Origin: an uncultured Clostridia bacterium | Lineage (GTDB): Bacteria > Bacillota > Clostridia > Oscillospirales > CAG-272 | NCBI GenBank assembly: GCA_947631765.1 | Contig: CANRMP010000009.1 | Coordinates: forward strand, 16,507 to 80,506 | Reading direction: 5' to 3' | Length of the DNA stretch: 64,000 nt | Shown here: in pieces, positions 54,579 to 62,536 of the stretch | Position numbering within the stretch: position 1 is the stretch's first letter | Layout: every line of letters starts with the position of its first letter | Translations under genes and position numbers: made by a program | Notes under the pieces: model-generated | The model's database searches: none | What the model was told of the DNA's origin: nothing | Seen by the model: only the letters and a program-made list of their open reading frames with translations

Positions 54579-57500
54579 TTAGAGGTTATTGCTCTTTTTT
54601 CTTTTTGACCTTGCAAAAACCGCAAGGGTCGTTACCGCTCCTGCCGCAAGGCTGAGCCACACTGCAAAGAGCAGAGTATCTCCTGTCGGCGGGTTGTCGT
54701 CTCCTGTCGGAGGATTGTCCTGCGTTTTGGCTTTGGCGCCGCAGACCGTGCAAACTCCGTCAACAAAGGTATGCTCGCCATACCCGTCCTTTTCTTTGCA
54801 GGCACATTCGCGGTAATGATGCTCATCATCGTACTGCCAGTCGCCAAACTCATGCACGTGCGCCGGTTCGGACGGCTCGACATTAGGCACCACGGTTGTA
54901 ACGCCGTTTGCCTCTTCCTCTTCCTTGACAGTTATCGGAACAAAGGAGACGTTGAGCATGTCGTTTGAGCCTGTCATTTCATCGTAGCTCAGTGTGAAGG
55001 TTCCGTCGGCTCCTACGGCAATTGTGCGTTTGCCGAAGGATACAACGTCAACTATATATCCTTCCTTTGCTTCAACCCTGAAGGTGCGGGTCTGTCCCTC
55101 TTCAAAAGAGATAAATCCGTCGGCTCCCACAGTTTCAACGCCGTCGTAGAAAACGGTGCCGTTTCCGTCGGTCTTGACTATGATGTTGTTGTTCTTTATA
55201 TTGCTGTCCTCCGAAACAAGAGAAGCGTCAAGCGCGACTATTTCAAACGGTGAGAAGGAGTCGCAGAGAATGACAAGTCCGTATTCGGTAACGGCAAGCG
55301 GAATTTCTTCCACCGAAATAATGTCGTCTCCGTAATGATGCCCGGGTTTATTCTCGTTGTCGCAGGGATTGTCGGCTGAGCAACGGGTGAAGTGATAAGC
55401 CTTGAACACAACCTCGTTGTTTCTCACGCTGTCTGCGTCATATCCCTGAGGGAAGCCGAGCTGCATACGCAGGGACTGACCGGTCTTAAGCATTATCATT
55501 TTGCAAATACGGGTAAAGGTTATTTCATACATGGAGCTTGATTTTATAGCCTCATCGGGAATTTCGGTGTGCTCGGAGAACGCGCCGGAAACCTCTTCGT
55601 ATTTGGTACGGCTCATTCCGTCCTCTTTGCCGATAGGCTCGACGACAAGGGTGAGACGTCCGTTCAGGTCGTCGACCTTCATTTCCTTTTGCAGCTCGGC
55701 AAGGCTTTCGCGCTTGCCGTCAACTCCCTGCATTACAACCTCGTCAAGATTGAGGTCTCCGGGGTTGTCAAGCAGAGTGGGCATACCCCAAAGGTTCCAG
55801 TCGATACCGTAAGAACGGTAACATGCGGGGCATTGACCGGGGCATACGATGCTTATTTCAAAGTTGTTGGGGACGCGGTATGAGCGGCTTCCCACAACGC
55901 CTTCAAGAACAAAAGTGTAAAGGGTTACGTCGTCAGCCCACTTGTCACTGCCTTTGAAGTCGAATTCTACCCCGTCGATAGGACAGCCCTGATCCCAAGA
56001 ACAAACGTGGTCCTTTTCTCCTCTGTGTGGGCAAATATCTGTCATATAGCTGAACTTGACGTTGTCCACATAGTGGTCGTTGTTTTTATCCCAGTCGGGA
56101 ATAATCGAAAGCGTGCTTTCGACTGTTGCGCCGTCGCGGTCAAGCTGATAGCTTATATAACGCACTCTTACGTCTTTTGTCAGTGCGGTAGGACGATCAT
56201 CCTCCTGCTCTGCCGCGGCGGATATCTCCGGCCTGCCATTCACAACAGGTCCCTTGTCCTCAACGCCTGCGGGATGGTAAAGCACGTCGTCCCAATGTAC
56301 CTCGACGTGATAATCGACGCCTGCGGTATGGGTGCGGTTGCCGGCGGGAATTTGAGAGAGCACGTAAGGCGCCGCCTCGTATTTTGACTCCGCATTGTAA
56401 AGCTTATCGGTCTGGGCTAAAATATCCGAACCGTCGCCGTTATAGAAGCCCGACGCACCCGAAGCGTTGTCAAAAAGCTCGCCTTGGCACCACTCTTCAT
56501 AAGTGGCGTACTTTCCGTAGTTGTCGGGCGCTCTGGTGGTCAGCGCAAACTCAACGTACTCGCAAGTAGCGGTGCAGAGATAAAAGCCGTTATCCGAATC
56601 GTAAAAATACTTGCTGGCGTTGTCATGGGTCAGGAAAAAGAGTGCCGCGGCGGCATAGTACCAGTCGGTCATACTGTGCTGTGTGCCGTCGTTATGCTCA
56701 TCGTACATCTTGATAAGCAGATACAGACCGTCTTCGTCAGCCGTTTTCATTACGCCCTTGCCGTTGAAGTCCACCTTGAACTGACCGGCGGGAGCGCCTT
56801 CGATATACGCCATGGCGGTGTATGAGACGTGAAGTCCGGACTTTTCGCCGTAAATAACGTCTCCGCTGTAAGAAGAAACCTCGATTTGAGGATATGTGAA
56901 CTCAAAATTGCCGCCGGAGACTATCCCGGAGGTCACCCAGTCCTGTCCTATGGTCTCAAGTCCCACAAGAAGGTAGGTTTGATGCTCGCGACCGTCGTTT
57001 CCGTCAACTCCGTCCACTAACTTACCGGTCTCCTTGTCGTATTTGACCGGGTCATCCCATGTGGCGTCCACTGCGTACCATTTTCCGCCTATTTGAACCT
57101 CGTTCCACATGTGCATTTCGGGCGCATCTCCCGATTTCTGGATTCCGTGAACCAGAACGCAGGTAATACCGAGCTTTGTGAGGATAACCTGCATTGAGCG
57201 CGCGTAGCTCTCGCAAACGCCCTCATGAGTGACAAGAGCGTAAATTGTGCGCACGTAGGGTGAATTTCCGTCCTTGCATTCATTTTCAAAGCGATAGGAA
57301 ATTCTCTTTGTAACTGCGTCGTGTACATATTTTACAACATGAGCGTCGGCGTCGGACTCGCTGAGTCCGTCAAGGTCAAGCTGTTTTGCACCGTTAACGA
57401 TTTCGTCGATAACGTCATTTAACCTGCTGTCCATCTCATCGACCTTATCTGCGGTAAGACCGGGGAGCAGATAGGTGCTTGAACGCCCCGTTCCGAGATA

Positions 57501-57908
57501 TGCGGCGTACTTGCCGTCGCTCTTAAGACCGGTACGCAGACTCAGATATGAGCTGTCAACATACCATGCCGAAGACCAGTCGAGATCAAACGCATCCTTT
57601 GCCGCGGCAAAGTCATCGGCAAGTGTGCGGTCGCCCGCTATGTAATCATTAAGCGCTTCTTCACTTACAGCGCCCTTTTCCACTAAATCCACGGTGGTTT
57701 CCCCGTTTCGCATATCTCCGTCCTTATACATATCGTACAGAACGTTATAGATAGCCTGCGCTTCGGGTTTTAGCTGTTCGTAGAAATAGCGGCTTGTAAC
57801 CGCGTCTTCCTCAACGGCGCTTACCGTCGGTGTGAACAAGTTAAAAAACGTCATACCGGTCAGGGTAATTGCCACTGCCAAAAGACAACTGACAAATTTT
57901 TTGATCAT
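54579..57908 (-). CDS. Wall-anchored transglutaminase-domain surface protein
   Basis: An 1109-residue exported protein. A signal peptide (residues 1-31, ending TVSA) is followed by a transglutaminase-like domain around 190-310 with the triad Cys231 (GVCESYARS), a His near 266 (MHMWNEV) and an Asp near 283 (AVDATWDDP). Further Cys-rich segments (SWDQGCPIDG, and a CACK/CTVCG module near residue 1040-1070) and beta-rich repeats follow. The C-terminus has a sortase-type signal NPPTGD, a hydrophobic helix and RSKRKK tail. Catalytic function of the triad is inference. AAGGAGG precedes the ATG. No sortase is in the window. Confidence 0.88.
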   Translation of the reverse strand: MIKKFVSCLLAVAITLTGMTFFNLFTPTVSAVEEDAVTSRYFYEQLKPEAQAIYNVLYDMYKDGDMRNGETTVDLVEKGAVSEEALNDYIAGDRTLADDFAAAKDAFDLDWSSAWYVDSSYLSLRTGLKSDGKYAAYLGTGRSSTYLLPGLTADKVDEMDSRLNDVIDEIVNGAKQLDLDGLSESDADAHVVKYVHDAVTKRISYRFENECKDGNSPYVRTIYALVTHEGVCESYARSMQVILTKLGITCVLVHGIQKSGDAPEMHMWNEVQIGGKWYAVDATWDDPVKYDKETGKLVDGVDGNDGREHQTYLLVGLETIGQDWVTSGIVSGGNFEFTYPQIEVSSYSGDVIYGEKSGLHVSYTAMAYIEGAPAGQFKVDFNGKGVMKTADEDGLYLLIKMYDEHNDGTQHSMTDWYYAAAALFFLTHDNASKYFYDSDNGFYLCTATCEYVEFALTTRAPDNYGKYATYEEWCQGELFDNASGASGFYNGDGSDILAQTDKLYNAESKYEAAPYVLSQIPAGNRTHTAGVDYHVEVHWDDVLYHPAGVEDKGPVVNGRPEISAAAEQEDDRPTALTKDVRVRYISYQLDRDGATVESTLSIIPDWDKNNDHYVDNVKFSYMTDICPHRGEKDHVCSWDQGCPIDGVEFDFKGSDKWADDVTLYTFVLEGVVGSRSYRVPNNFEISIVCPGQCPACYRSYGIDWNLWGMPTLLDNPGDLNLDEVVMQGVDGKRESLAELQKEMKVDDLNGRLTLVVEPIGKEDGMSRTKYEEVSGAFSEHTEIPDEAIKSSSMYEITFTRICKMIMLKTGQSLRMQLGFPQGYDADSVRNNEVVFKAYHFTRCSADNPCDNENKPGHHYGDDIISVEEIPLAVTEYGLVILCDSFSPFEIVALDASLVSEDSNIKNNNIIVKTDGNGTVFYDGVETVGADGFISFEEGQTRTFRVEAKEGYIVDVVSFGKRTIAVGADGTFTLSYDEMTGSNDMLNVSFVPITVKEEEEANGVTTVVPNVEPSEPAHVHEFGDWQYDDEHHYRECACKEKDGYGEHTFVDGVCTVCGAKAKTQDNPPTGDDNPPTGDTLLFAVWLSLAAGAVTTLAVFARSKRKKSNNL

Positions 57909-58105
57909 AAGATCAACCTCCTTAAATAAACTTTAAAAAATATTGCGGTACTTTGAAAAGGGCGGGACAGGTAATATCGCCTCGGTTTTGTCGGAAAATA
58001 CTGCCTCAGCTTTGTTTCATTCATGCCATAGCCGCAGCCCGACAGGGTCGGTTGCCATGGTGTTCTGCCTGCCGGGGGCAGGCAGACTCGCCCGCTTATT
58101 TTTTC
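57909..58105 (-). ncRNA. Structured 5' leader of the surface protein gene, class unknown
   Basis: The minus-strand promoter at 58112-58140 predicts a leader of about 195 bases. Within it, GCGGG (58091-58095) can pair with CCCGC (57962-57966) as a closing stem. Inside are a 10-base hairpin (58064-58086) and a two-part stem (58026-58032 with 58054-58060, enclosing CCGAC/GTCGG). Two 22-base imperfect direct repeats (GCTGAGGCAGTATTTTCC and ACCGAGGCGATATTACC forms) follow. It does not match GEMM, cobalamin, glycine, TPP or SAM patterns that I know. Confidence 0.45.
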
Positions 58106-58111
58106 GCAAAC

Positions 58112-58140
58112 ATTATACCATATGAGAAAACAATTTGCAA
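58112..58140 (-). promoter_or_regulatory. Predicted sigma-A promoter for the surface protein gene
   Basis: Minus-strand TTGCAA (58135-58140), 17-base spacer, consensus TATAAT (58112-58117). Transcription would begin at the edge of the structured leader. Confidence 0.7.
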
Positions 58141-58343
58141 TATTATATTACGATAATATTAAATTTTTTTACGAATTTTGTGTATTCCGCGTAACTCATA
58201 AAAATTAATTGGAGCACTCATTTTGACAGAACCGCGAATGTCGCATTTTTTGATATCGTCAACTTGTTCCCGCAAAAACTCGACAGTTTTGCGCTAAATA
58301 AGCATTACCGCTCCTATGACTTTGATAATAATTTAACGTTTAC

Positions 58344-58382
58344 CTAATAATTATCTAATAATCGTTATCAGATAATCATTAG
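58344..58382. repeat. Inverted repeat upstream of the Fic gene
   Basis: CTAATAATTATCT (58344-58356) and AGATAATCATTAG (58370-58382) pair with one mismatch over 13 bases and a 13-base loop. With the palindrome at 58417 it suggests regulator sites. Confidence 0.45.
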
Positions 58383-58416
58383 ATTGCGTTCGACATGTGA
58401 AACCTCAAAGCCGTAC

Positions 58417-58432
58417 TTGCCGATATCGGCAA
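58417..58432. promoter_or_regulatory. Perfect 16-base palindrome upstream of the Fic promoter
   Basis: TTGCCGATATCGGCAA is exactly self-complementary and lies 28 bases before the -35 box. A dimeric DNA-binding protein, possibly the HTH of the Fic protein itself, could bind here. Confidence 0.45.
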
Positions 58433-58460
58433 AAATTGATGTAATTTATGCACTGATATA

Positions 58461-58489
58461 TTGACTTTTTACCGATAATATAATATACT
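58461..58489 (+). promoter_or_regulatory. Predicted sigma-A promoter for the Fic gene
   Basis: TTGACT at 58461-58466, 17-base spacer, TATACT at 58484-58489; 26 bases before the ATG. Confidence 0.6.
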
Positions 58490-58514
58490 ATAAATGTAAC
58501 AAGGGAGGTGCGGT

Positions 58515-59408
58515 ATGAATTATTTATCCGTCAAAGAAATCGCAGTACTTTGGAAGATGTCCGAGCGCAGCGTTCGAAATTACTGCGCGAGAGGCCGCAT
58601 TCCCGGCGCGTTCCTCACCGGCAAGACGTGGAACATTCCGGAAAACGCCGAAAAGCCCGACAGAAAAGGCAAAAGCGCCGCCAAGCGCACACTGCTTTCG
58701 GTTCTGCAAGAGGAAAAAAGCGAACAACTTCACGGCGGGATTTACCATAAGGTTCAAATTGAGCTTACCTACAATTCCAACCGCATTGAGGGCAGCCGCC
58801 TCACCCACGACCAGACCCGCTATATTTTTGAAACCGCCACCGTCGGCGTTACAAACGAGAGCATTCGCGTGGACGATATTATTGAAACGGTCAATCATTT
58901 TCGCTGTATCGACGAGATCATCGACAGCGCCAAGACGCGGCTTAGCGAAAAGTGGATCAAAAATCTGCACCTGCTCCTCAAAACCGGCACGAGTGACGCC
59001 AAAAAGGCTTGGTTTGCAGTGGGCGACTACAAAAAACTGCCCAACGAGGTCGGCGGCACGGAAACGACTCTGCCGGAGGACGTGTCCGCCGAGATGAAAC
59101 GATTGCTTGACGACTACAACGGCAAGGAAACGATCACGCTTGACGACCTGCTTGATTTTCACGTTCGGTTCGAGCGTATCCACCCCTTCCAAGACGGCAA
59201 CGGCCGCGTCGGGCGGCTTATCCTCTTCAAGGAGTGCTTAAAGCATAACATCGTCCCATTCATCATCGAGGACGATATCAAGCTGTTCTACTACCGCGGA
59301 CTGAAGCAGTGGAAAGAGGAAAAGGGGTACCTTACCGACACCTGCCTTTCGGCGCAGGATAAATTCAAGGGGTATTTGAAGTATTTCAGAATTGCGTATC
59401 GGGATTAA
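58515..59408 (+). CDS. HTH-Fic AMPylation-type protein with inhibitory motif
   Basis: A 297-residue protein. Residues 1-45 form an excisionase/MerR-like helix-turn-helix (LSVKEIAVLWKMSERSVRNYC). The Fic domain has its catalytic motif HPFQDGNGRVGR with His223. An intramolecular inhibitory motif [S/T]xxxE[G/N] is present at Ser88-Glu92 (SNRIEG), so this is a class II Fic protein held inactive by its own helix. Fic enzymes usually transfer AMP to hydroxyl side chains; the target is unknown. AGGGAGG precedes the ATG. The upstream palindromes suggest the HTH may regulate its own gene. Confidence 0.88.
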   Translation: MNYLSVKEIAVLWKMSERSVRNYCARGRIPGAFLTGKTWNIPENAEKPDRKGKSAAKRTLLSVLQEEKSEQLHGGIYHKVQIELTYNSNRIEGSRLTHDQTRYIFETATVGVTNESIRVDDIIETVNHFRCIDEIIDSAKTRLSEKWIKNLHLLLKTGTSDAKKAWFAVGDYKKLPNEVGGTETTLPEDVSAEMKRLLDDYNGKETITLDDLLDFHVRFERIHPFQDGNGRVGRLILFKECLKHNIVPFIIEDDIKLFYYRGLKQWKEEKGYLTDTCLSAQDKFKGYLKYFRIAYRD

Positions 59409-59473
59409 GATAAAGATAATAAAAAATGCCGAAAAAGAGAATTTTTCCGAGTAAAATTTGTGCAAAATTGCCT

Positions 59474-59502
59474 TTGCAAAAAGTCGGAATATCTGATATA
59501 AT
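59474..59502 (+). promoter_or_regulatory. Predicted sigma-A promoter for the MATE gene
   Basis: TTGCAA at 59474-59479, 17-base spacer, TATAAT at 59497-59502. Transcription would begin about 10 bases before the hairpin leader. Confidence 0.65.
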
Positions 59503-59517
59503 ATTTTACAGTGCGTA

Positions 59518-59563
59518 GCCGAAACGGCGTAAGTCCAGCTTTGAGACTTACGCCGTTTTTGCG
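59518..59563 (+). promoter_or_regulatory. Leader terminator/attenuator of the MATE gene
   Basis: AAACGGCGTAAGTC (59522-59535) pairs perfectly with GACTTACGCCGTTT (59545-59558), followed by a T run. The smaller stem GCCG/CGGC (59518-59528) shares bases with its left arm and so excludes it. It sits between the promoter and the GGAGG site of MATE, so it may act as an attenuator, or simply end Fic transcripts. Confidence 0.5.
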
Positions 59564-59579
59564 TTTATAGGAGGTTATA

Positions 59580-60983
59580 ATGGAACAAAATCAATCTTAT
59601 CTCGCCACCGAAAAGGTGAGCCGGCTCATGGGCAAATATGCTGTGCCCTGTATTATTTCACTGCTTGTCGGCGCGCTTTACAACATCGTCGATCAAATAT
59701 TTATTGCAAACGCAAGCTATCTCGGCTCTTACGGAAACGCCGCAAATACCGTGGTGTTCCCGCTGACCGTCATAGCGCTGGCAATCGCCGTCATGATAGG
59801 CGACGGCTGCTGTGCATTTGTCAGCCTGAATCTCGGAAAGGGAAACAGAAAAGCCGCCGCAAACAGTATCGGAATTTCGGTGCTTATGACGGTGATAAGC
59901 GGCGTTTTTCTCTGCGCCGTGTATATTCTTTTCAAAACGCCGATTGTCTCGGCGTTCGGCGGAACGGTTAATGAGGAAACCTTTGCGCTTTCAAAGGAAT
60001 ATTTCTTCTATATTGCGCTCGGTATTCCCTTTTATATGTTCGGACAGGCAATGAACCCTATCATTCGCGCTGACGGAAGCCCGAAATTTGCCATGGCTTC
60101 CACTCTGCTCGGCGCACTTCTCAACATCATTCTCGATCCGATTTTTATTTTCTCTTTCCGGTGGGGCATGATGGGCGCCGCAGTCGCCACGGTAATCGGA
60201 CAGGTTGCGACGGCTCTGCTTTCCCTTTGGTATCTTCTGCACGTTAAATCGGTCAAATTATCAGGGTGCGCTTTTCGTTTTGATAAAGCAATCGTAGCAC
60301 GCACGCTGTCGCTCGGAATTTGCAGCTTTCTCTCTCAAATATCGCTTGTCGCCGCTATGGCGGCAATAAACAACATGGTTTGCAAATACGGTGCACTCGA
60401 CCACGTGTTCGGGCAGGCAATTTATGCGCAAATCCCGATGGCGGTCGTGGGAATTGTCATGAAGGTCTTCCAAATTGTGATTTCGGTCGTCATCGGCATG
60501 GCGGCGGGCTGTATTCCGATTGTGGGGTATAACATGGGAGCTATGCGAAAGCCTCGGGTCAAGCGGCTGTTTTCATTACTGCTGTGCTGTGAAGCGACTG
60601 TCGGTCTTATCGCCCTGCTTGTTGTGGAGCTTTTGCCCCGCACGCTTATCGGTATATTCGGCTCGGCAAACGAAAGCGTCTACTATACGGAATTTGCGGT
60701 CAAAGCCTTTCGGATTTATCTTTGTATGATTGTTTTTGCATGTCTCAACAAGGCCGCCTTTATTTTTCTTCAAGCCATGGGAAGGGCGTTCGCCTCGACA
60801 ATGCTTTCCATGGTTCGTGAAATAATATTCGGAGTCGGCTTTGCACTCATTTTGCCGCTGTTTTTCGGACTTGACGGCGTGCTTTATTCCATGCCTGTTT
60901 CCGACCTTCTGACCGCCGTACTCTCCGTAGCTGTTATTGTCTCAACCTATAAACAGCTCTCCCGCAAGTGTGAGAACGGGTGA
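59580..60983 (+). CDS. MATE family multidrug/Na+ efflux transporter
   Basis: A 467-residue membrane exporter with about twelve hydrophobic segments. N-terminal YAVPCIISLLVGALYNIVDQ (the family start with LxxALYNxVDxxF) and the internal CIPIVGYNMGAMRK match the family. It likely exports a cationic compound coupled to Na+ or H+. AGGAGG is directly before the ATG. The leader hairpin suggests conditional expression. Confidence 0.88.
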   Translation: MEQNQSYLATEKVSRLMGKYAVPCIISLLVGALYNIVDQIFIANASYLGSYGNAANTVVFPLTVIALAIAVMIGDGCCAFVSLNLGKGNRKAAANSIGISVLMTVISGVFLCAVYILFKTPIVSAFGGTVNEETFALSKEYFFYIALGIPFYMFGQAMNPIIRADGSPKFAMASTLLGALLNIILDPIFIFSFRWGMMGAAVATVIGQVATALLSLWYLLHVKSVKLSGCAFRFDKAIVARTLSLGICSFLSQISLVAAMAAINNMVCKYGALDHVFGQAIYAQIPMAVVGIVMKVFQIVISVVIGMAAGCIPIVGYNMGAMRKPRVKRLFSLLLCCEATVGLIALLVVELLPRTLIGIFGSANESVYYTEFAVKAFRIYLCMIVFACLNKAAFIFLQAMGRAFASTMLSMVREIIFGVGFALILPLFFGLDGVLYSMPVSDLLTAVLSVAVIVSTYKQLSRKCENG

Positions 60984-60993
60984 GCTGATATAC

Positions 60994-61350
60994 TCACCCG
61001 TCGTCCCCGTACCGCCAGAGTATGACTTTTCCGTCGCGCAGTCTGACGGTGAGCAGAAGGTCGCCTTTTTCTCTGCCGTACACCTCAATATATGTGCCCC
61101 CGTCGGTGACAGTCTCGTATTTTTGCTCGTCGTACTCGCAGTCAAGAGAGAGATCGCTTGCAAAGTCGCAGCCTATACGGTCAAGCTCCGCTTTCCGAGC
61201 CTTATACCGGCTGTACGAAGCATAAACGTTTCCCGTGTGCGGCACGCTCAGAGTAATGAGCAGCAGCAACAGACCAAGCGCCGTCGTAATGTACAAAGTG
61301 ACGGCAAGAATATATCCTTTGTTTTTGTTATCGCGCTTTCTTTTTCTCAT
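60994..61350 (-). CDS. Prepilin-like membrane protein, N-terminal anchor
   Basis: A 118-residue protein with a basic start followed by NKNKGYILAVTLYITTALGLLLLLITL, a pseudopilin-like hydrophobic helix after Lys-Gly, and an extracytoplasmic acidic domain (DLSLDCEYDEQKYETVTDGGT). It resembles minor pseudopilins by layout; the processing site would be KG|YI. Its start overlaps the upstream gene's stop (ATGA), so the pair is translated together. No ATPase, platform or prepilin peptidase is in the window. Confidence 0.6.
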   Translation of the reverse strand: MRKRKRDNKNKGYILAVTLYITTALGLLLLLITLSVPHTGNVYASYSRYKARKAELDRIGCDFASDLSLDCEYDEQKYETVTDGGTYIEVYGREKGDLLLTVRLRDGKVILWRYGDDG

Positions 61351-61760
61351 GCTTTCCACACTCCGTCGGCAAAGACGCAAAGCGGCTTGCCGCCGGCATA
61401 AATATCGTAAATATAAACGTATTTTGTATCTTCTCCCACATAAATTTCAAGATAATACAAGGCATTCTCTTTTGTATCTGTACGGATAAAAGCCTCGTCC
61501 AGGTAGACGGTTTCGACATCGCCGAAGGAAATATCCTGCTCAAGATAAAAAGAGAGCGCCTTGCAGGGCGTTTCGGACAAAAAGCACACCTCGATATCGC
61601 TTTTAAAATGGTCAATATTCATTTGCTCCATTATCTTATTAACGTTTCTTGACGCGGATACAGCCACAGACATTGCTATTGCCATAACAATTGCAAAAAG
61701 CGCCGCCGATACGGCGGATTCCACAAGTATACTTCCCTTTTCCTTTTTTAATATCTTCAT
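61347..61760 (-). CDS. Prepilin-like protein with KGSILVES processing site
   Basis: A 137-residue protein with KEKGSILVESAVSAALFAIV, a type IV prepilin cleavage region: the cut would fall after Gly and Glu sits at mature residue 5. A long N-terminal helix follows, then a beta-rich extracytoplasmic part with two cysteines (EVCFLSETPCKA). It is likely a minor pilin or pseudopilin. The next gene overlaps by four bases. A TATAAT lies at 61769-61774 on the minus strand. Confidence 0.65.
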   Translation of the reverse strand: MKILKKEKGSILVESAVSAALFAIVMAIAMSVAVSASRNVNKIMEQMNIDHFKSDIEVCFLSETPCKALSFYLEQDISFGDVETVYLDEAFIRTDTKENALYYLEIYVGEDTKYVYIYDIYAGGKPLCVFADGVWKA

Positions 61761-61893
61761 TTTTTCAAATTATAAAGCCCGTTTTGTTGTTTTATTGTAT
61801 TTCATTATATCATATTATGGTACAAAAATCAAGCGGCGGATCATATACGTCTGTGTTGGCGGCTGCAACAAACGCAAATTATTTCATTAACAC

Positions 61894-61922
61894 TTGACAA
61901 ATCCGCAAGATTATATTATAAT
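61894..61922 (+). promoter_or_regulatory. Predicted sigma-A promoter upstream of DUF2752
   Basis: TTGACA at 61894-61899, 17-base spacer, TATAAT at 61917-61922. The start of the DUF2752 gene lies about 170 bases downstream. Confidence 0.75.
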
Positions 61923-61937
61923 ATTGTCGACTTAGAG

Positions 61938-62117
61938 TTGAGAGTCGGTACTCATTACAGCGTAGCAGGCGCCTCGGCGTCCGGCGCGGTATCGAACTTA
62001 TTAAATACGGGTTCCGTATTTTCTTTAAACCGGAAAAATTTCGGCTTTAACAAAAACAAGTCCGAAGGGGGAATTGTACAGCTTGACATAGCTACATATA
62101 ATGTTATCAAGCTGTAA
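61938..62117 (+). CDS. Possible 59-residue protein in the DUF2752 leader
   Basis: From TTG 61938 to TAA 62115-62117 the frame is open for 59 codons, overlapping the DUF2752 start by 17 bases. The product begins MRVGTHYSVAGASASG and ends LDIATYNVIKL, without a membrane segment. No clear ribosome binding site precedes TTG, and the transcript start is only about 10 bases upstream. It may be a real coupled small protein or chance. Confidence 0.25.
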   Translation: MRVGTHYSVAGASASGAVSNLLNTGSVFSLNRKNFGFNKNKSEGGIVQLDIATYNVIKL

Positions 62118-62523
62118 GCAAATATTGAAACAGTGTTTAAAAGCGCATAAAAATATACTTACATACGCTGCCCTTGTAGTGTTTCTCGTCTTTTGGTACA
62201 CGTTTTTCGGCTGTCCGCTCAAGTGGGCGACAGGCATTCCGTGCGCGGGCTGCGGCATGACCAGAGCCGTCCTTGCACTGCTCAGGGGAGATTTACGCTC
62301 GGCGCTGTATTTTCACCCGCTTGTCTTTGTTTTGCCGGTCATTGCCTGCGTTTACCTTTGCAGGAAGCATATAAGCCAGAAGGCGCAGTATATTCTTGTG
62401 GCGCTGATGCTGTCTCTTTTTACTGCTGTGTATTTTTACCGCCTGCTGTCCGGCAGTGAGACGGTAAGCATTCATTTGGATGAGGGAGCGATATTTCGCC
62501 TCTGTAAATTAATATTTAAATAA
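62101..62523 (+). CDS. DUF2752 family membrane protein
   Basis: A 140-residue protein with three hydrophobic segments (about 20-35, 75-93, 98-118). The signature GCPLKWATGIPCAGCGMTRA, with the CGMTR core, is the DUF2752 mark. The family is of unknown function. The ATG at 62101 has no clear ribosome binding site. The 340-base gap before it holds a promoter and a long leader. Confidence 0.8.
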   Translation: MLSSCKQILKQCLKAHKNILTYAALVVFLVFWYTFFGCPLKWATGIPCAGCGMTRAVLALLRGDLRSALYFHPLVFVLPVIACVYLCRKHISQKAQYILVALMLSLFTAVYFYRLLSGSETVSIHLDEGAIFRLCKLIFK

Positions 62524-62536
62524 GGAGCGTTTACTT

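Noticed and set aside
57909..58105. Leader as a c-di-GMP (GEMM) riboswitch
   Set aside because: GCAAACC and the paired GCAAAGCC elements are missing on both strands.
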